This document shows positions 11,381-21,206 of a stretch of 64,000 bases of DNA, piece by piece. The translations under genes were made by a program, and so were the position numbers. This stretch comes from Pseudomonas sp. RIT-562. Its GTDB lineage: Bacteria; Pseudomonadota; Gammaproteobacteria; Pseudomonadales; Pseudomonadaceae. Under the pieces are notes generated by a model. It made no database searches. It worked only from the letters and a program-made list of their open reading frames with translations, and was not told where the DNA came from. Within the stretch, counting starts at the first letter, position 1, and each line of letters starts with the position of its first letter. The stretch is from positions 124,001 to 188,000 of the forward strand of contig NZ_JAPJIV010000004.1 in NCBI RefSeq assembly GCF_026241895.1. The letters run 5' to 3'.

Positions 11381-12902
11381 AGACGGTCTTGGCCATCCGG
11401 TTCGCCACCAGCGCCCAACCGAACAACAACACACAAATCACGATCAGCGGCCACGAACGCCATTGCAGGAACGGCGTCAGGTTATGCATTGGCACCACTT
11501 CGCCATACAAGATGCCGCGCTCGAACTGCGGGATCTGTGCGGTGATCTGGCCAAATGGGTTGATCAGCCCGGTCACGCCATTATTGGTCGCCCGAATCAT
11601 CCAGCGACCGGCCTCCAGTGCGCGCATCTGCGCCATCTGCAAGTGTTGCAACGGGCCGATAGACGAACCGAACCAGGTGTCGTTGCTGATCGTCAACAAC
11701 AGGTCGCTGCGGGCCGAAAGGTCGGCGGCAAAGTCTGGATACACCACTTCGTAGCAGATGAACGGGGCAATCTGATAACCCTTGGCTTGGAGCAGCGCCT
11801 GATCGGACGGGCCGCGGGCGAAGTCGGACATCGGCAGGTCAAAGAACGCGATCAGCCCGCGCAGGATGTCCTGCAGCGGCACGTATTCACCGAACGGTAC
11901 GAGTTTTTGCTTGAGATAGGTCCCGTCACCTTCGCCGACCACGGTAATGCCATTGTAAAAGCGTTTCTGGTGGTGAACTTCCTCACGGATCGGCACGCCG
12001 GTGATCAGCGCGGAATCTCGATCGGCGGCGAACTTGCCCATCATGCTCAGGTAGCCCTCGGCGGATTCCTTGAGCACCGGTACGGCGGTCTCCGGCCAGA
12101 TCAGCAGGTCAACCCGCTTGGAGCTGAGGCTCATGTCGCGGTACAGCGCAAGCTGAGCGTTCAACTGCGCCGGGTCCCACTTCATGCTCTGTTCGACGTT
12201 GCCCTGAATCGCGGCGACGCTCAGCGGCGCTCCCGAGGGGCTGGTCCAGGCATGTTCCTTGAGCATCATGCCAGCCACCCAAGGTCCGATCAGCAGCACC
12301 ACGCCAGCAGCGATGAAACCCTTACGCCCCGTGCGAACCAGGCGCAGCGCGTTGTAGATGAGCGCAGCCGTCAGCGCCAGCGTGAAGGAGATCAGCCACA
12401 TCCCGCCCACAGGAGCGAGCCCGGCCAGAGGGCCGTCGAGCTGGCTGTAGCCGGAGTAGAGCCACGGGAAACCAGTGAGGAACCAGCCGCGAAAGGCTTC
12501 CTGGGCGACCCACAATGCAGCAAATGCCAGGGCATCGGCCAGTGGCGCCTCATTGCGGCGCAGCCAGCGGGCCCAGATCCACGCGGGCAGGGCGAAGAAC
12601 CAGGCAATCGCCGCCGTGAAGATCAACATCAGGAAGCCGGCCAGCAGCACCGAGGCGCCACCGAAGTGGTGGATGCTGTAATAGATCCAGCTGGTACCGG
12701 CACCAAACAGGCCGAACCCGAAGCACCAGCCACGGCCCAGGGCCTGGCGGGGGCTCAGTTCGCGCAAGCCGGCATAGAAAAAACCGACCGCCAGCAACGC
12801 CAGCGGCCAGATATCGAACGGCGCCAGGGCCAGTGTGGTGAGTGCACCGGCCACCGCGGCCAGCAGGTTACCGGGCCAGCCGGGGGCGGTCAGACGGCGC
12901 AT
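11379..12902 (-). CDS. lnt: Apolipoprotein N-acyltransferase
   Basis: Lnt adds the third acyl chain to the N-terminal cysteine of lipoproteins in the inner membrane. The 507-residue product has about six N-terminal membrane segments (residues 10-210), then a nitrilase-type domain. Its catalytic triad is visible: Glu in LLIWPETAVPVL, Lys in LKQKLVPFGEYVP and Cys in APFICYEVVYPDF. A final membrane helix closes the protein. It is the last gene of the reverse operon miaB-phoH-ybeY-corC-lnt, starting 8 bases after the corC stop. Confidence 0.96.
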   Translation of the reverse strand: MRRLTAPGWPGNLLAAVAGALTTLALAPFDIWPLALLAVGFFYAGLRELSPRQALGRGWCFGFGLFGAGTSWIYYSIHHFGGASVLLAGFLMLIFTAAIAWFFALPAWIWARWLRRNEAPLADALAFAALWVAQEAFRGWFLTGFPWLYSGYSQLDGPLAGLAPVGGMWLISFTLALTAALIYNALRLVRTGRKGFIAAGVVLLIGPWVAGMMLKEHAWTSPSGAPLSVAAIQGNVEQSMKWDPAQLNAQLALYRDMSLSSKRVDLLIWPETAVPVLKESAEGYLSMMGKFAADRDSALITGVPIREEVHHQKRFYNGITVVGEGDGTYLKQKLVPFGEYVPLQDILRGLIAFFDLPMSDFARGPSDQALLQAKGYQIAPFICYEVVYPDFAADLSARSDLLLTISNDTWFGSSIGPLQHLQMAQMRALEAGRWMIRATNNGVTGLINPFGQITAQIPQFERGILYGEVVPMHNLTPFLQWRSWPLIVICVLLFGWALVANRMAKTV

Positions 12903-12910
12903 TTCAATCC

Positions 12911-13750
12911 TTAGCGAGCAATGGGTGTCAGGCGCAGCAAGTGAATCCGACGGCTGTCGGCGTTCAGGATGCGGAAGCGATAAGGGCCGATTTCCGTGAT
13001 TTCGTTACGTTTGGGCAGGTGCCCGAACGCACTCATCACCAGTCCGCCGACGGTGTCGAACTCGTCGTCGGAAAACTCGCTGTCGAAGAACTCGTTGAAG
13101 TTCTCGATCGGCGTCAGTGCCTTGATCAGGAAGTCACCGCTGGGCAGCGGCTTGATGTAGCTGTCTTCTTCGACGTCGTGCTCGTCTTCGATGTCGCCGA
13201 CGATCTGCTCCAGCACGTCTTCAATGGTCACCAGGCCAGCCACACCGCCGTATTCGTCAATGACGATGGCCATGTGGTTGTGGTTGGCGCGGAACTCACG
13301 CAGCAGCACATTCAGGCGCTTGGACTCCGGCACAAAAGTGGCCGGGCGCAGCAGGTCCTTGATGTTGAAGCTGTCGCCGTTCTCCTTGAGGATCAACGGC
13401 AGCAAGTCCTTGGCCAGCAACACGCCCATCACGTCATCGTGGCTTTCGCCGATCACCGGGTAGCGGGAGTGGGCCGAGTCGACCACGGCAGGCAGGAATT
13501 CGCGGGGTGTCTGGGTCGCCTTGATGCTGATCATCTGCGAGCGCGGGACCATGATGTCCCGTACCTGCAGGTCAGCGACCTGGATGGCGCCTTCGACAAT
13601 GGCCAGCGCTTCGCTGTCCAGCAACTTGTTCTGATGTGCATCACGCAGCAGCTCGAGGAGCTCCTGGCGGTTTTTCGGCTCGTGGGCAAAAGCCTGGGTG
13701 AGCTTACCCAGCCATGACTTCTGCCCGTTGCTCGATCGATCTTCGCTCAT
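12911..13750 (-). CDS. corC: CorC/HlyC-type CBS-domain protein (Mg/Co efflux or transporter-associated)
   Basis: A 279-residue cytoplasmic protein: N-terminal linker, two CBS domains (about residues 67-190; VRDIMVPRSQM, YPVIGESHDDVMGVL, MAIVIDEYGGVAGLVTIEDVLE) and a C-terminal CorC_HlyC domain (about 205-279; FDTVGGLVMSAFGHLP). The IDEYGG motif and domain order are diagnostic. There is no membrane domain, as in enterobacterial CorC. It starts 5 bases after the ybeY stop and is surely co-transcribed. The ion-transport role is by family. Confidence 0.92.
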   Translation of the reverse strand: MSEDRSSNGQKSWLGKLTQAFAHEPKNRQELLELLRDAHQNKLLDSEALAIVEGAIQVADLQVRDIMVPRSQMISIKATQTPREFLPAVVDSAHSRYPVIGESHDDVMGVLLAKDLLPLILKENGDSFNIKDLLRPATFVPESKRLNVLLREFRANHNHMAIVIDEYGGVAGLVTIEDVLEQIVGDIEDEHDVEEDSYIKPLPSGDFLIKALTPIENFNEFFDSEFSDDEFDTVGGLVMSAFGHLPKRNEITEIGPYRFRILNADSRRIHLLRLTPIAR

Positions 13751-13755
13751 AGCGA

Positions 13756-14250
13756 TTACTCTGAATCCTTTGTTGTAACGATAGGGGATGTTTCTGTTTC
13801 GTCGTCCGCGTACGGGTCCGGATGACCCAGCTCGGCAAGCAACGTTCGTTCCAGTGCTTCCATTTCCTCGGCTTCGTCGTCATCTATATGGTCGTAGCCA
13901 AGCAGATGCAAGCAGCCATGAATCACCAGATGCGCCCAGTGGGCCTTTAGTTCCTTGCCTTGTTCGGCGGCCTCGCGCTCGACCACCGCCGCGCAGATCA
14001 CCAGATCGCCCAGCAGTGGAATATCGAGGAACTCGTCAGGTACGTCGGCCGGGAACGACAGCACGTTGGTGGCATAGTCCTTCTGCCGCCAAGTGTGGTT
14101 GAGCTCGCGAGCTTCTTCCTGATCGACCAGGCGAATGGTCATCTCGGAATCGGCGGTGCGCTGGCGCAAGGCGAGCTCGCACCATTGGCGAAACTCGGCT
14201 TCGCTGGGAACAAGCGCTTCGGTCGCCAGTTGCAGATCAAGCTCAAGCAT
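13756..14250 (-). CDS. ybeY: Endoribonuclease YbeY (16S rRNA maturation)
   Basis: A 164-residue zinc-dependent endoribonuclease acting in 16S rRNA 3' maturation and ribosome quality control. The metal site [11 protein letters not shown] (H-x3-H-x5-H) is intact. The frame is open 15 codons upstream, but MLELDLQ at 14250 is the family start and overlaps the phoH stop by 8 bases. The C-terminal 20 residues are acidic and Thr-rich, beyond the conserved fold. Confidence 0.95.
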   Translation of the reverse strand: MLELDLQLATEALVPSEAEFRQWCELALRQRTADSEMTIRLVDQEEARELNHTWRQKDYATNVLSFPADVPDEFLDIPLLGDLVICAAVVEREAAEQGKELKAHWAHLVIHGCLHLLGYDHIDDDEAEEMEALERTLLAELGHPDPYADDETETSPIVTTKDSE

Positions 14251-15247
14251 CGCGGCGGCTGTCCTTGGGTGCTTCGTCGGCCACACGGTTTTCAAAGCGC
14301 TCGTAGGCTTCGACGATGCGTTGCACCAGCGGATGGCGCACTACGTCCTTGGGCATGAAATGGGTAAAGCTGATGCCCGGCACGTCCTTGAGCACCTCGA
14401 TCACGTGGTGCAGCCCGGATTTGGTGCCTTTGGGCAGGTCAACCTGGGTTATGTCACCGGTGATGACCGCAGTGGAGCCGAAGCCGATCCGGGTCAGGAA
14501 CATCTTCATTTGCTCAACCGTGGTGTTCTGGCTTTCGTCGAGAATGATGAAGCTGTTATTGAGCGTGCGGCCACGCATGTAGGCCAGCGGAGCGACTTCG
14601 ATCACCTGGCGTTCGATCAGTTTGGCCACGTATTCGAAGCCGAGCATTTCGTAGAGCGCGTCGTAGAGCGGGCGCAGGTACGGGTCGATTTTCTGCGACA
14701 GGTCACCGGGCAGGAAGCCGAGCTTTTCGCCCGCTTCAACCGCCGGGCGGACCAGCAGGATGCGGCGGATTTGCTCGCGTTCCAGCGCATCTACCGCACA
14801 GGCAACGGCCAGATAGGTCTTGCCGGTACCGGCCGGGCCGATGCCGAAGTTGATGTCGTTACCGAGGATTTCCTTCACGTAGCGCAGCTGATTCAAGCCG
14901 CGAGGGCGAATCATGCCTTTCTTGGTGCGCAGGGCGACGGAGGGCTCGGAAGGGGAGACGTTATCCATCTGCTCTACGGCCGATTCCTGCAGGAACAGGT
15001 GAACCATGTCCGGCGACAGCTCGGTACCCTTGGTTTCCCGGTACAGGCGGCGCAGCAGATTTTCCGCAGAGGTGGTGTGTTTGGGGTCGCCGATCAGCTC
15101 GAACTGGTTTCCGCGATTGCGGATCTCGATGGTCAGGCGCTGTTCGATCAAGCGCAGGTGCTCGTCGAATTGCCCGCACAGATTGGCGAAGCGGCGAGCC
15201 TCAAAGGGCTCGAGGATAAAGCGATGTGGTTCGATGGGTGCGTTCAA
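14243..15247 (-). CDS. PhoH-like ATPase (YbeZ)
   Basis: A 334-residue PhoH-family P-loop ATPase with Walker [13 protein letters not shown], Walker [11 protein letters not shown], and a nucleic-acid-binding N-terminus. It is the usual partner gene of ybeY; the two overlap by 8 bases. No ATG fits the conserved N-terminus. I chose the TTG at 15247 ([15 protein letters not shown]); a GTG at 15343 would add 32 residues that look like leader translation. The start is uncertain, the identity is not. Confidence 0.92.
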   Translation of the reverse strand: MNAPIEPHRFILEPFEARRFANLCGQFDEHLRLIEQRLTIEIRNRGNQFELIGDPKHTTSAENLLRRLYRETKGTELSPDMVHLFLQESAVEQMDNVSPSEPSVALRTKKGMIRPRGLNQLRYVKEILGNDINFGIGPAGTGKTYLAVACAVDALEREQIRRILLVRPAVEAGEKLGFLPGDLSQKIDPYLRPLYDALYEMLGFEYVAKLIERQVIEVAPLAYMRGRTLNNSFIILDESQNTTVEQMKMFLTRIGFGSTAVITGDITQVDLPKGTKSGLHHVIEVLKDVPGISFTHFMPKDVVRHPLVQRIVEAYERFENRVADEAPKDSRRDA

Positions 15248-15346
15248 GGTCGTATTTAGCCGCCCTGGGGCAATTAAGGTGAAATCAAGGATAACGCCAG
15301 AGGCGCGGGGGCGAAAGCTCTTAAATAATCCAGCGTCAAACACCGT

Positions 15347-15441
15347 CCCTGTGGGAGCGGGCTTGCTCGCGAAGAGGGAGCGTCAGTCGATATTAATGTG
15401 GCTGGCACACCGCTTTCGCGAGCAAGCCCGCTCCCACAGGG
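15347..15441. repeat. REP pair, sub-family C (CTGTGGGAGCGGGCTTGCTCGCGA)
   Basis: Near-perfect inverted arms (15347-15373 and 15415-15441) flank about 40 bases of unique sequence, between miaB and phoH within the reverse operon. An intra-operon hairpin like this could lower phoH-ybeY-corC-lnt expression relative to miaB or stabilise the miaB mRNA 3' end. Confidence 0.85.
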
Positions 15442-15451
15442 AATTGTGGTG

Positions 15452-16780
15452 TTACTGGATCAGCGAGCCCCTCAGCGAGTGCGGCTGAGCCGCATCAATG
15501 TGCACATCGGCGAACTGGCCAATTAATGTTGGATTGTCGCAGCGGAAGTTGACGATCCGATTATTCTCGGTCCGCCCTTGCAGCTCACCCGGGTCTTTTT
15601 TCGAATAATCGGTGACCAGGATCCGCTGGGTCGAACCGACCATTTGTCGGCTGATCTCGAAACCCTGCTGGTTCAGGCGATGTTGCAAGGCGTTCAGGCG
15701 TTCTTTCTTCAACTCTTCCGGCGTCTCGTCGGCCAGGTCGGCAGCCGGGGTGCCTGGGCGTTGGCTATAGACGAAGGAGTAGGAGAAGTCGAAACCGACA
15801 TCCTCGATCAGCTTCATGGTCTGCTCGAAATCTTTTTCGGTCTCACCCGGGAAGCCGACGATGAAGTCCGAACTGATGCAGATCCCCGGCACGGCGGCAC
15901 GCAACTTGCGCAGCTTGGACTTGTATTCCAGGGCGGTGTGGTTGCGCTTCATCGCCGAGAGAATCCGGTCGGAACCCGATTGCACCGGCAAATGCAGGTG
16001 TTTGACCAATTCCGGCACTTCGGCGTGGGCCTGGATCAGGCTGTCGGAGAATTCCAGCGGATGAGAGGTGGTGTAGCGGATTCGGTCGATGCCATCGACG
16101 GCGGCCACCACCCGGATCAGCTCCGCCAGGTCGGCGAGGCGCCCGTCGTGGGTGGCGCCGCGATAGCCGTTGACGTTCTGGCCCAGCAGGGTCACCTCGC
16201 GCACGCCGTTTTCAGCGAGGTGGATGATCTCGGCAATCACGTCGTCAAACGGGCGGCTGACTTCTTCGCCGCGAGTGTAGGGCACCACGCAGAACGTGCA
16301 GTACTTGCTGCAACCTTCCATGACCGACACATAGGCGCTCGGGCCGTCGATTCGCGGCTCGGGCAGGTGGTCGAATTTTTCGATTTCCGGAAACGAGACG
16401 TCGACTTGCGGCAGCTTGGTCGCACGTGCGGCGTCGATCATTTCCGGCAAGCGGTGCAGAGTCTGTGGGCCGAATACCACGTCGACGTAGGGCGCGCGGT
16501 CGCGGATAGCCGCGCCTTCCTGGCTGGCCACGCAACCGCCAACGGCGATGACCATATCCGGGTTGGCCAGTTTCAGCTCGCGCCAGCGGCCCAGCTGGGA
16601 GTACACCCGGTCCTGGGCGCGTTCGCGGATGGAGCAGGTATTGAGCAGGATCACGTCGGCATCTTCGGCGCGAGCGGTGACTTCCAGGGCCTGGTGTTCA
16701 CCCAGCAAGTCGACCATGCGCGAGCTGTCGTACTCGTTCATCTGGCAACCGTGGGTTTCGATGTAAAGCTTCTTGGCCAT
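15452..16780 (-). CDS. miaB: tRNA-2-methylthio-N6-dimethylallyladenosine synthase
   Basis: MiaB methylthiolates i6A37 in tRNAs that read UNN codons. The 442-residue product has the N-terminal UPF0004 cysteines C12, C49 and C83, the radical SAM motif CSKYCTFC (about residue 157) and a C-terminal TRAM domain. The frame continues 16 codons upstream, but [17 protein letters not shown] at 16780 is the family start. First gene of the conserved miaB-phoH-ybeY-corC-lnt operon. Confidence 0.96.
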   Translation of the reverse strand: MAKKLYIETHGCQMNEYDSSRMVDLLGEHQALEVTARAEDADVILLNTCSIRERAQDRVYSQLGRWRELKLANPDMVIAVGGCVASQEGAAIRDRAPYVDVVFGPQTLHRLPEMIDAARATKLPQVDVSFPEIEKFDHLPEPRIDGPSAYVSVMEGCSKYCTFCVVPYTRGEEVSRPFDDVIAEIIHLAENGVREVTLLGQNVNGYRGATHDGRLADLAELIRVVAAVDGIDRIRYTTSHPLEFSDSLIQAHAEVPELVKHLHLPVQSGSDRILSAMKRNHTALEYKSKLRKLRAAVPGICISSDFIVGFPGETEKDFEQTMKLIEDVGFDFSYSFVYSQRPGTPAADLADETPEELKKERLNALQHRLNQQGFEISRQMVGSTQRILVTDYSKKDPGELQGRTENNRIVNFRCDNPTLIGQFADVHIDAAQPHSLRGSLIQ

Positions 16781-16915
16781 GGATAGAGTCATCACGTGAT
16801 TCAAAGAACCGCGCATTATAGGGAACATGGTCCCATGTTCCTACCGCTGTGCGTCCGACGGCTATGCTATAGTTCGCGCCCTCATTTTTATCCCCCGATG
16901 TGTTGCTCGCCCACC

Positions 16916-17245
16916 ATGACCAAACGTGAAGCTCCAATCTACAAGGTGATTTTCCTCAACCAGGGCCAGGTGTACGAAATGTATGCCAAGCAGATCTATC
17001 AAAGTGATCTGTGGGGCTTCCTGGAAGTTGAAGAATTCGTCTTTGGCGAGCGCACGCAGGTGGTCGTCGATCCGAGCGAAGAAAAGTTGAAGGCTCAGTT
17101 CGAGGGCGTGGTACGCAGTTTTGTACCGATGCATTCGATTGTGCGCATCGATGAAGTCGAGCGCCTGGGCACGCCAAAAATCAGCGAAGCCCGGGGTGCG
17201 GTGGGGAATGTGATGCCGTTTCCGATGCCGATGCCTGAGAAGTAG
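16916..17245 (+). CDS. DUF1820 family protein
   Basis: A 109-residue soluble protein with the DUF1820 pattern: REAPIYKVIFLNQGQVYEMYAKQIYQS near the start, then GFLEVEEFVFGE, VVDPSEEKLKAEF-like and MHSIVRIDEVE. The frame extends 40 codons upstream, but the ATG at 16916 begins the conserved region. It diverges from miaB with about 135 bases between. Function unknown; the gene accompanies miaB in many gammaproteobacteria. Confidence 0.85.
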   Translation: MTKREAPIYKVIFLNQGQVYEMYAKQIYQSDLWGFLEVEEFVFGERTQVVVDPSEEKLKAQFEGVVRSFVPMHSIVRIDEVERLGTPKISEARGAVGNVMPFPMPMPEK

Positions 17246-17268
17246 GGCTCTTGGATCGAGTCGCCTCC

Positions 17269-17360
17269 ATCGCGAGCAGGCTCACTCCTACATCAGATCT
17301 GCGTGAACGCAGAATTTGTGGTCGCCAGACATCAGCTGTAGGAGTGAGCCTGCTCGCGAT
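17269..17360. repeat. REP pair, sub-family A (TGTAGGAGTGAGCCTGCTCGCGAT)
   Basis: Two exactly complementary 24-base arms, 17269-17292 and 17337-17360, separated by 44 bases, between convergent genes. This is the canonical fluorescent-pseudomonad REP arrangement. Confidence 0.9.
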
Positions 17361-17386
17361 GAGGCCAGTAAGAACAGCGCAATAAA

Positions 17387-17935
17387 TCAGGGCAACGGCG
17401 AAAACGGCGTACGCCCATCCGCGCTCTGCAGTTCCATCAGGTATTTACGGAATATTTGCCCAAGTACCTGAGTCGCCACTTCCAGCTCTTCACGTGGCAT
17501 CTTCTCGGCCACCTCGTCTGCAGTGTCCAGCGCATCTTCCGCGCCATTGACTGCCGCCATCTTCAGCACGATATACGCCTGAACGTTGTTGGCGGGTACG
17601 CCTTCACCGTGGAAAAACATGGTGCCTAGCTTGAATTGGGCCTGGGCGTGGCCTTGCAGCGAAGCTTTTTCGAAGTAGCTCAGGGCTAGATTGAGGTCGC
17701 GCGGCGCATTCTTGCCGTCGTAGTAAAACTCACCCAACTCGTATTGCGCCTGTGCATCCCCTTCATCCGAGGCTTTCTGGCAGGCAGCAAGCGCCTGGGC
17801 CAGATCCTGCGGCTGAGTATTGAGGGTGCAGCGACCCATCGCTGGGATTAACAACGAGTTGCCGCCTGCTTGTACAAGCAAGGGCTGAAGGAGCAACAGG
17901 CAGCCCAATGCAAGGGCGCGGCCGGTGCGGTTCAT
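17387..17935 (-). CDS. Secreted Sel1-repeat protein
   Basis: A 182-residue protein with a clear Sec signal peptide (MNRTGRALALGCLLLLQPLLVQA). At least two Sel1/TPR-like repeats follow: AQAQYELGEFYYDGKNAPRD / LALSYFEKASLQGHAQAQFKLGTMFFHGEGVP, with partial repeats on each side. Such proteins are periplasmic or outer-membrane adaptors. No partner is evident from its neighbours (DUF1820 gene and hemL). Specific role unknown. Confidence 0.85.
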   Translation of the reverse strand: MNRTGRALALGCLLLLQPLLVQAGGNSLLIPAMGRCTLNTQPQDLAQALAACQKASDEGDAQAQYELGEFYYDGKNAPRDLNLALSYFEKASLQGHAQAQFKLGTMFFHGEGVPANNVQAYIVLKMAAVNGAEDALDTADEVAEKMPREELEVATQVLGQIFRKYLMELQSADGRTPFSPLP

Positions 17936-18123
17936 GGGAATCGACTTACCTCTGAAGGGCGCGCGGACCCATCGAGGGGATCCAATAAGCGCGCATTATG
18001 AAATAAGCAGGGCCATCCTTACAAAGTCTTTACTCGTTTTTCTGCTGCGAGGGAAATATATAACCCACTTTGCGGGAAATTCCTGGCAGATGATCAGGGA
18101 AAAGGGCGCGGATGTAGGTGAAA

Positions 18124-18151
18124 GCTGACGCTGGCAATCGCCAACGTCAGC
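18124..18151 (-). terminator. Hairpin after hemL
   Basis: A stem GCTGACG-x-TGGC / GCCA-x-CGTCAGC (12 positions, one mismatch) lies 10 bases beyond the hemL stop. No T-run follows on the reverse strand, so it may be a Rho-type or mRNA-stabilising hairpin. The rest of the 17936-18160 gap holds nothing else I can name. Confidence 0.4.
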
Positions 18152-18160
18152 GGCAGGGCG

Positions 18161-19444
18161 TTATTTCAAGGCAGCGAACGCACGTTCAGCGGCGTCCAGC
18201 GTCAGTTGCAACTCGGCTTCGCCGTGGGCGATCGAGGTAAAGCCAGCTTCGAATGCGCTCGGCGCCAGGTATACGCCGCCTTCGAGCATCAGGTGGAAGA
18301 ACCGTCCGAACAGTTTGGCATCGCTGGCCATTACGTCCTCGAAGGTCACGATGTCATCGGCGCCACTGAAATACAGACCAAACATGCCACCGGCCTGTGT
18401 GGTCACGAACGGGATGCCAGCTGCGTCGGCACGTTGTTGCAGGCCATCGAGCAGGCGACTGGTGTAGTCGGTCAACTCGGCGTGGAAGCCCGGGCGGCTG
18501 ATCAGGCGCAAGGTGGTCAGGCCCGCCGCCATTGCCAGCGGGTTACCCGACAGCGTACCGGCCTGGTAGACAGGGCCCAGTGGCGCAATGTGCGACATGA
18601 TTTCGCGCTTGCCGCCAAAGCAGCCGACGGGCATGCCGCCACCGATGATCTTGCCGAACGTGGTCAGGTCCGGGGTGACGCCGTAGTGGGCCTGTGCACC
18701 GCCCAATGCCACGCGGAAACCGGTCATCACTTCGTCGAAAATCAGCACCACGCCATGCTTGTCGCACAGGGTCCGCAGGCCTTCGAGGAAGCCTGGAGCC
18801 GGCGGCACGCAGTTCATGTTGCCGGCCACTGGCTCGACGATGATGCACGCCACGTCCTGGCCAACTTCGGCGAGCATGGTTTCGACCGCGCCGATGTCGT
18901 TGAACGGCAAGGTCAGCGTGTGTTTCGCGAATGCCGCCGGTACCCCTGCCGAGCTCGGCACACCCTGGGTCAGGGCGCCGGAGCCGGCCTTGACCAGCAG
19001 GCTGTCGGAGTGACCGTGGTAGCAGCCTTCGAACTTGATGATGCTGTCGCGACCGGTGAAACCACGGGCGAGACGGATCGCACTCATGGTCGCTTCGGTG
19101 CCGGAGCTGACCATGCGCACCATTTCCATCGATGGCACGAGCGAGCAGACCAGGTCGGCCATCTGCGTTTCCATCTCGGTCGGTGCGCCGTAGGACAGGC
19201 CGTGCTCAAGTTGCTTGCGCACTGCGTCGAGGACTTCCGGGTGGCTGTGGCCGAGAATCATCGGGCCCCAGGAACCGACATAGTCGACGTAGCGCTTGTT
19301 GTCTTCGTCGGTTACGTAGGCGCCTTCCGCGTGCTTGAAGAACAGCGGTGTACCGCCGACGCTCTTGAACGCGCGCACTGGCGAATTCACTCCGCCGGGG
19401 ATGTGTTTCTGGGCATTGGCAAACAACGTTTCGGAACGAGACAT
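18161..19444 (-). CDS. hemL: Glutamate-1-semialdehyde 2,1-aminomutase
   Basis: HemL converts glutamate-1-semialdehyde to 5-aminolevulinate, the second step of the C5 pathway to tetrapyrroles. The 427-residue product is a fold-type I PLP enzyme. [10 protein letters not shown] is at the N-terminus, [16 protein letters not shown] and YHGHSD follow, DEVMTGFRV binds the cofactor, and the PLP lysine lies in [14 protein letters not shown]. Length is as expected. It is the last of three reverse genes (thiD, thiE, hemL), spaced 17 bases from thiE. Confidence 0.97.
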   Translation of the reverse strand: MSRSETLFANAQKHIPGGVNSPVRAFKSVGGTPLFFKHAEGAYVTDEDNKRYVDYVGSWGPMILGHSHPEVLDAVRKQLEHGLSYGAPTEMETQMADLVCSLVPSMEMVRMVSSGTEATMSAIRLARGFTGRDSIIKFEGCYHGHSDSLLVKAGSGALTQGVPSSAGVPAAFAKHTLTLPFNDIGAVETMLAEVGQDVACIIVEPVAGNMNCVPPAPGFLEGLRTLCDKHGVVLIFDEVMTGFRVALGGAQAHYGVTPDLTTFGKIIGGGMPVGCFGGKREIMSHIAPLGPVYQAGTLSGNPLAMAAGLTTLRLISRPGFHAELTDYTSRLLDGLQQRADAAGIPFVTTQAGGMFGLYFSGADDIVTFEDVMASDAKLFGRFFHLMLEGGVYLAPSAFEAGFTSIAHGEAELQLTLDAAERAFAALK

Positions 19445-19461
19445 GAGCGGGCTCTCAAAAA

Positions 19462-20085
19462 TCAGGAATTGAACAATTTGTTAAAGGCGCGGGCGCGGCG
19501 TGTCACTTCAGCCGTGCTCTCGGCACCAAACAGGCCGTGGACCACCGCGAGCAGATCGACCCCATGGGCCACCAGTGGCGGGGCGTTTTCCAGGGTGATG
19601 CCACCGATCGCGCAGATCGGCAGATGCAATTTGCTGCGAGCCTGGTCCAGCAGTTCGAGGCTGCAGGTGGGTGCGCCGGGTTTGGTGCTGGAATTGAAGA
19701 AACGACCGAAGGCGACGTAACTGGCACCTTCCCTGGCCGCCTGCTCGGCGAGCTCGATCTGCGCGTGGCAGGTTGAACCGATGATCGCCTGGCGGCCCAG
19801 CAATGCGCGGGCCGGGGTCAGTGGGCCGTCGGTCTGGCCGAGGTGCACGCCAACGTTCAAGCGCGCTGCCAGCTCGGCGTCGTCGTTGATGATCAGCCTG
19901 GTCTTGTAGCGGTCGCACAGATCCCGCAGGGCCTCGGCCTCGCGCAGCCGGCGGGCGTCGTCGCTGCTCTTGTCGCGGTATTGCAGCAGGACAACGCCAC
20001 CTTCCAGCGCCGCCTCTACGTACGACAGGAATTTACCGGCCAGTAACTGGCTGTCGGTAATGGCGTAAAGGCCACGTAGTTTCAT
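19462..20085 (-). CDS. thiE: Thiamine-phosphate synthase
   Basis: ThiE joins HMP pyrophosphate and the thiazole phosphate into thiamine monophosphate. The 207-residue TIM barrel shows the N-terminal [39 protein letters not shown], and the phosphate-binding [13 protein letters not shown] and AIGGITLEN loops. It lies 32 bases after thiD, so the two thiamine genes are probably co-transcribed. I saw no TPP riboswitch upstream of this pair. Confidence 0.95.
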   Translation of the reverse strand: MKLRGLYAITDSQLLAGKFLSYVEAALEGGVVLLQYRDKSSDDARRLREAEALRDLCDRYKTRLIINDDAELAARLNVGVHLGQTDGPLTPARALLGRQAIIGSTCHAQIELAEQAAREGASYVAFGRFFNSSTKPGAPTCSLELLDQARSKLHLPICAIGGITLENAPPLVAHGVDLLAVVHGLFGAESTAEVTRRARAFNKLFNS

Positions 20086-20117
20086 CGGACAAGCCTCACC
20101 GCATGACTAATGGGAAG

Positions 20118-20915
20118 TTACGAACAGAAATCCAGCGGCAGGCGGCGTGGCACAAATTGACCTTTACCCAACTGCTCTGCATCACGCAGGGTGCGCCACG
20201 TGTAGTTAAGCGCGGTCTGCACGGCGCTGACGAGGTTTTCACCCAGGGCCAGACGACCGGCCAGGGCGCTGGCCAATGTGCAACCGGAGCCGTGATAACT
20301 GCCGGGCAAACGCTGGCAGGTAAAGGTTTCGCGGCGACCGTCGCGGGTGTACAGGCGGTTGTGGATTTCCTGCTCGTCGCCGTGACCGCCGGTGATCAAC
20401 AGGTGCTTGACGTATGGCAGGAGTTTCTCGGCGCACTGGTCTGCCGTGCCCTCTGGCAGCTCGGCAAGAATTCGCGCTTCGGGCAGGTTGGGCGTGGCAA
20501 TGATTGCCAGCGGCAGCAGGCGCTCGCGCATCGCGTAGCCGACTTCATCCTTGCCCAGGCGTCCGCCGCCGCCCGCGCGCAGTACCGGGTCGCAGACCAT
20601 CGGCAAATGCGGGTGCGCCTGCAGCAGTTCAACCACGGTGTCGACCATTTCCAGCGAACCGAGCATGCCCAGCTTCACGGCGGCAACCTCGGAATCGTTG
20701 AGCACGGCATTGGCCTGGGCCAGCACCCACGCTCGGTCGAGCACGCGGAAATCAGTGACGTTGACCGTATCTTGCACAGTCAGCGCGGTGACGGCCGGAG
20801 CCGCATGACAGCCCTGAGCGAGCAGGGCTTCGATATCTGCCTGCAAGCCGGCGCCACCACTGGGGTCGTGGCCGGAGAGACAGAGGACAACGGGGCGGGA
20901 GCTGTAGATATTCAT
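20118..20915 (-). CDS. thiD: Hydroxymethylpyrimidine/phosphomethylpyrimidine kinase
   Basis: ThiD phosphorylates HMP twice to HMP pyrophosphate for thiamine synthesis. The 265-residue ribokinase-fold protein has the substrate loop GHDPSGGAGLQADIEA, TALTVQDT, VCDPVLRAGGGGRL and the ATP-site anion hole GSGCTLASALAGRLA with its catalytic region. The start at 20915 (MNIYSSRPVVLCLSG) is preferred over an upstream in-frame ATG at 20933. Confidence 0.94.
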   Translation of the reverse strand: MNIYSSRPVVLCLSGHDPSGGAGLQADIEALLAQGCHAAPAVTALTVQDTVNVTDFRVLDRAWVLAQANAVLNDSEVAAVKLGMLGSLEMVDTVVELLQAHPHLPMVCDPVLRAGGGGRLGKDEVGYAMRERLLPLAIIATPNLPEARILAELPEGTADQCAEKLLPYVKHLLITGGHGDEQEIHNRLYTRDGRRETFTCQRLPGSYHGSGCTLASALAGRLALGENLVSAVQTALNYTWRTLRDAEQLGKGQFVPRRLPLDFCS

Positions 20916-21206
20916 GGTGCGCGAGCTTACCACCAGTCGACCACCGAGTCATGAGAGGCATGTCGCCGCTGGCGAAGTCGGCCATGGCGCTGGTGAACTG
21001 CCACGGCTCGACCGCTCTATCTCAATAGATAGCGCTGGAACGCCCGTACTAGAGCCCTTCCAGGAAATTTTTCAATGGTGTTCATTGGCCACTAACGGCT
21101 ATGCTAGAGTGGATCCAAATCAATAACAGGTAATACCGGTTTTACGTCTACTCAAATGGAATGAGGGGCTTCCTGAGATAACCGGACCGGCCACGCTGGG
21201 GCTTAG

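Noticed and set aside
12842-15259. Forward frames opposite corC, ybeY and phoH
   Set aside because: Shadows of well-identified reverse genes.
20916-21206. TPP riboswitch ahead of thiD
   Set aside because: No CUGAGA/ACCUG-type core seen upstream of thiD; these genes are not usually the riboswitch-bearing thiC.
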